Part shown: in pieces, positions 62,501 to 64,000 of the stretch
How positions within the stretch are numbered: the stretch's first letter is position 1
Layout: each line of letters starts with the position of its first letter
DNA from: Nematostella vectensis
Taxonomy: Eukaryota > Cnidaria > Anthozoa > Actiniaria > Edwardsiidae
NCBI RefSeq assembly: GCF_932526225.1
Contig: NC_064040.1
Span: 11,570,856 to 11,634,855 of the forward strand
Direction: 5' to 3'
Length of the DNA stretch: 64,000 nucleotides
Program-made: the position numbers and the translations under genes
The notes under the pieces: model-generated
The model's database searches: none
Told to the model about the DNA's origin: nothing
What the model saw: only the letters and a program-made list of their open reading frames with translations

Positions 62501-64000
62501 GTGTTGAGGTGAAAAGATGATAAACAGAGAGAAAGGGTTAAGAGAATTTATATAATGATGAAAGCGTGGCAGGTCGGAGAGTCGTTCCACCACGTGTTGG
62601 AAGTCAAGATAGGCCAGTGATCTGTATTCAAGTTCTTCTTAGTAAAAAGATGATTTATTGAAAGAACGACTTAGGAGAATTTATATAATGATTACAGTGC
62701 TGATTTGGTTCGATCTCTTTAGGTGACCATAGCAGGGGACACCTGGTCTGTGTATAGAAGGTACCGCAAGTTCAGAGAGCTCCACAACACGATGAAGAGA
62801 TTATACATCGAGGTAATGCCTCTACTGAGAGTACGTATTCAGCAATTAAAAAACGTCCAAGATTGCTCTGCCGCACACGTTCTTGGGCGACGTTTTTTTG
62901 AAATAGCTGTATATTGTGCGATAGGACCGATTCGAACGTCGCGCGTCCGCCGTGCCTAATCTAATTGTACGAGAGTTCGACGTCGGAATCAATTAAGGCA
63001 CGGCGCATACTGGTAACAACAGTTTAGACCTCTCCCTAAAGTCCTTATGCCCGATCCCATGATTCATGTCATTCAAATATTCACGCATTCCACAAAAAAC
63101 TCAGGAGTTTTCATAACCCGATTAAGGGGAGGGTCACCAGTTCCGTTTTATCCGGATATAGGCAAAGTCGTACATCTACATTTCCAACTTCGGTACAACA
63201 CCATAAAAAGCAAGTAATAGAAGAGCTAGCGAACCTTGCGCCATCAGTGATATTTTCAATTCAAGTGCCACCCACGTTTTGCTAATCGCATTAACCATGT
63301 CAAGCCTCATAACACTATGCGTGCGTTAAGTGTATTTGAACTGCTCCCATATTTGGGAGACTCCTTAATTTTTTTTTTAATTAAGTGAAATATTTGGTAC
63401 ATTGCTCCACGAATATTGATATTATTTTTCAGACAACTAATAAAACGAGTAAGTACGCAGCTGCTTTGTCTCCTATTATCTTTGTTCTACAAAGGAGTTC
63501 TTTTGTCTCTATTCTTCTCGTTCTTTGTGTCGAGGTGCGGATATTGTTCATTTGCCCAATCAAATTGCATCTTGTAAGAGCTGCGTACTGACCCAATAAA
63601 ACTTTGCTTTTGCAATCCGACTTTGTGTTCTAAATTTTGAAAACAAATTTTGGGTTCAATAGCTGATAGCAATAGTTAGTTGGGCTTGAATAACTATCAG
63701 ATTATAGAGCTGCCAACCATTTGAGCTGAAACAGGCTCTTGACTCGGTGTTCTTAGTCTACAGCTGTCATAGATAAATAAATCAAAATTGAAGCTATTAA
63801 TTGTTTTACTTTTTTTCTGCGTGTGTGATTCAGAGGAAGTCTCAATCGAAGAAGGTTTATCATCGTCATCATAATCATCAACATCATCATCGTCTTCTTT
63901 GTCGTCGTTGTTGTTGCTGTTGTTGTGTTTGCGTCATGTTCTTGCTTGTCATGTTTCTCACATGTTTCTTGTACCTCTCTTCAGGTTGGTGAACTGGATT
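38547..64000 (+). CDS. KIF16B: Kinesin-3 motor KIF16B with C-terminal PX domain, 3'-truncated by the window (29 exons seen, at least 1487 aa)
   Basis: Exons: 38547-38593, 38742-38811, 38908-39021, 40726-41059, 41597-41666, 42103-42175, 42292-42359, 42471-42571, 43130-43255, 43963-44060, 45673-45741, 47544-47663, 48368-48487, 49253-49304, 50305-50442, 51619-51701, 54759-54835, 55349-55384, 55472-55579, 55791-55853, 56546-57992, 58605-58736, 59002-59174, 59697-60020, 61587-61635, 61708-61779, 62293-62484, 62723-62812, 63985-64000 (cut). All are GT-AG with matching phases. The motor (1-367) has GQTGSGKT near 102-109, SSRSH and DLAGSE. Loop 12 has histidines where kinesin-3 motors usually have lysines. 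An FHA domain lies at about 471-550 and a long coiled coil at about 590-1370, mostly in the 1447-base exon 21. A Pro/Thr-rich linker follows, then the PX domain from about 1428 ([21 protein letters not shown]), which continues past the edge. The PX domain binds PtdIns3P on early endosomes in the known family. Confidence 0.93.
42738..43030 (+). repeat. Two-copy tandem duplication in KIF16B intron 8
   Basis: Blocks such as GGTTCAGGGTTTGAAA, GAGCTAAAGGACGAGCT and GAGAAAATGGT occur twice about 160 bases apart, separated by a poly-C run near 42896-42910. The copies have diverged. Confidence 0.65.
43209..43324 (+). repeat. Perfect 58-bp tandem duplication spanning the exon 9 donor of KIF16B
   Basis: 43209-43266 and 43267-43324 are identical. 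Each copy holds the last 47 bases of exon 9, the GTGAGT donor and the first intron bases. Use of the second donor would add 58 bases and shift the frame. Confidence 0.92.
44174..45322 (+). mobile_element. MITE family M1 copy C, full ends, with an internal minisatellite
   Basis: The left end CACTCTTTTTTTTATAAGAACG and the right end CGTTCTTATAAAAG..AAAAAAGAGTG are inverted repeats, each bounded by TA (44172-44173 and 45323-45324). This fits a Tc1/mariner-type non-autonomous element. A 40-bp tandem array fills most of its interior, and no transposase is present. It lies in KIF16B intron 10. Confidence 0.7.
44251..45010 (+). repeat. 40-bp minisatellite, 19 copies, inside the MITE
   Basis: The unit reads CTTGAGCTCGAGTTACTTG then GGCTCGTCACGCTAGGCGG, with point variants (CTAAGTGG, CTATTCGG). 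Nineteen units are spaced exactly 40 bases apart. Each has the overlapping palindromes GAGCTC and CTCGAG. Variant types alternate in blocks, which suggests amplification of multi-unit segments. Confidence 0.92.
47670..47919. mobile_element. 250-bp MITE with about 75-bp terminal inverted repeats beside the exon 12 donor
   Basis: The left end TGTCGAATCCGTTGTATCGC and the right end GCGATACAACGGATTCGACA are perfect inverted complements, and similarity continues inward (CAAAACA(t)CGATTT..TTTTCTGT). The element begins 7 bases after the last base of KIF16B exon 12. Confidence 0.8.
50490..50533. repeat. Small perfect hairpin in KIF16B intron 15
   Basis: ATTTTACGATATG and CATATCGTAAAAT are 13-base perfect inverted arms with an 18-base loop. 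Related TTTTTACGATATC follows at about 50560. Confidence 0.6.
51760..51950. mobile_element. Foldback (inverted-repeat) element just after KIF16B exon 16
   Basis: About 35-base arms at 51804-51838 (CTTCGCGTGTAAAAACGGCG) and 51887-51924 (reverse complement CTTCGCGTGTGAAAATCGGC) differ at a few positions, with weaker complementarity outside. The open frame that runs from exon 16 into it is an artefact. Confidence 0.6.
54862..55020 (-). mobile_element. MITE, family M1 copy E (right half, inverted)
   Basis: Read on the minus strand, AATGATCAATAACAATAATG, TTTAGAATGCAT and ACGTTCTTAAAAAGGTTCTT match the right half of the copy at 44174-45322. It begins about 26 bases after the exon 17 donor of KIF16B. 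Confidence 0.5.
55825..56082 (+). repeat. Tandem repeats carrying three copies of the exon 20 end and donor
   Basis: The last 29 bases of exon 20 plus donor (ATGGAGGCGCAGAACGTCG..GCCAGGTACGTTATC) occur at 55825, 55950 and 56046. Between them are copies of GGAGGATAACGTATAGGTTT. Only the first copy has an upstream acceptor giving the reading frame used here. Confidence 0.88.
58760..58950 (+). repeat. Two-copy tandem duplication (about 95 bp) in KIF16B intron 22
   Basis: ATAGATGGTC(g/a)A(g/a)CCTGT(a/c)ATGAGATCTGTACAA and a later AGATTAATT(t/c)AC block occur twice with few differences, starting near 58764 and 58853. Confidence 0.75.
60160..61560 (+). repeat. About 1.4-kb GAT/GGT-rich satellite in KIF16B intron 24
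   Basis: Diverged units of about 27-36 bases built from GATGATGATAATAGTGG and TAGTGGTTGTGATGATG fill nearly the whole intron between exons 24 and 25. The 348-codon plus and 503-codon minus open frames (Met/Ile/Val and His/Tyr/Asn repeats) come from a three-base-rich repeat lacking stops and are not genes. Confidence 0.92.
62454..62697 (+). repeat. Decayed duplication of the exon 27 end and intron start of KIF16B
   Basis: 62454-62563 (last about 31 bases of exon 27, donor, intron start) is similar to 62575-62697. The copy still reads SFHHVLEVK against SYHVFEVK, but its donor is changed from AAGGTAAG to AAGATAGG. Both halves end in GAGAATTTATATAATGAT. Confidence 0.75.

Overview
The window looks like the nuclear genome of an early-branching animal, most likely an anthozoan cnidarian such as the sea anemone Nematostella. 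This is inferred from intron-rich genes with GT-AG splice sites, animal-specific families, AT-rich noncoding DNA, long poly-C/poly-G tracts and many small inverted-repeat elements. I saw nothing bacterial, viral or CRISPR-like.

Four protein-coding genes can be reconstructed. (1) A Pellino E3 ubiquitin ligase on the minus strand (676-9873, 10 coding exons, 452 aa); several of its introns hold tandem repeats. (2) A short nischarin-like gene on the plus strand (20112-22427, one exon, 771 aa: PX domain, leucine-rich repeats, acidic Asp/Asn/Ser-rich tail). (3) A kinesin-3 motor of the KIF16B type on the minus strand (24778-37340, 21 exons, 1277 aa). (4) A second KIF16B-type kinesin on the plus strand (38547 to beyond the right edge, at least 29 exons and 1487 aa). 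The two kinesins stand head to head across a 1.2-kb shared 5' region. Many of their exons are identical in length and phase, so they are a tandem-duplicated pair. The ten kilobases between Pellino and nischarin hold a decayed LINE, small transposons and one orphan signal-peptide-like exon.

The main discovery candidate is the 3' end of the minus-strand kinesin. It has no PX domain; it ends in Cys-Thr-Leu-Ile, a CaaX-type prenylation signal. Its stop codon sits in TGA CTAG, the known efficient stop-readthrough context of animals. The same frame stays open for 89 more codons and encodes a block of about 73 residues that is almost entirely hydrophobic and uncharged. One transcript could therefore give a prenylated motor and a rarer transmembrane-anchored motor, while the plus-strand sister keeps the usual PX (phosphoinositide-binding) tail. 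The plus-strand sister has its own oddity: the lysines of the motor's K-loop are replaced by histidines.

A second theme is tandem duplication of short segments spanning splice sites (Pellino exon 6 acceptor; donors of plus-strand kinesin exons 9, 20 and 27). Nischarin and KIF16B-type kinesins are both endosome-associated PX proteins in other animals, so three of the four genes plausibly act in endosomal membrane traffic. That link is inferred from family knowledge, not shown by the sequence.
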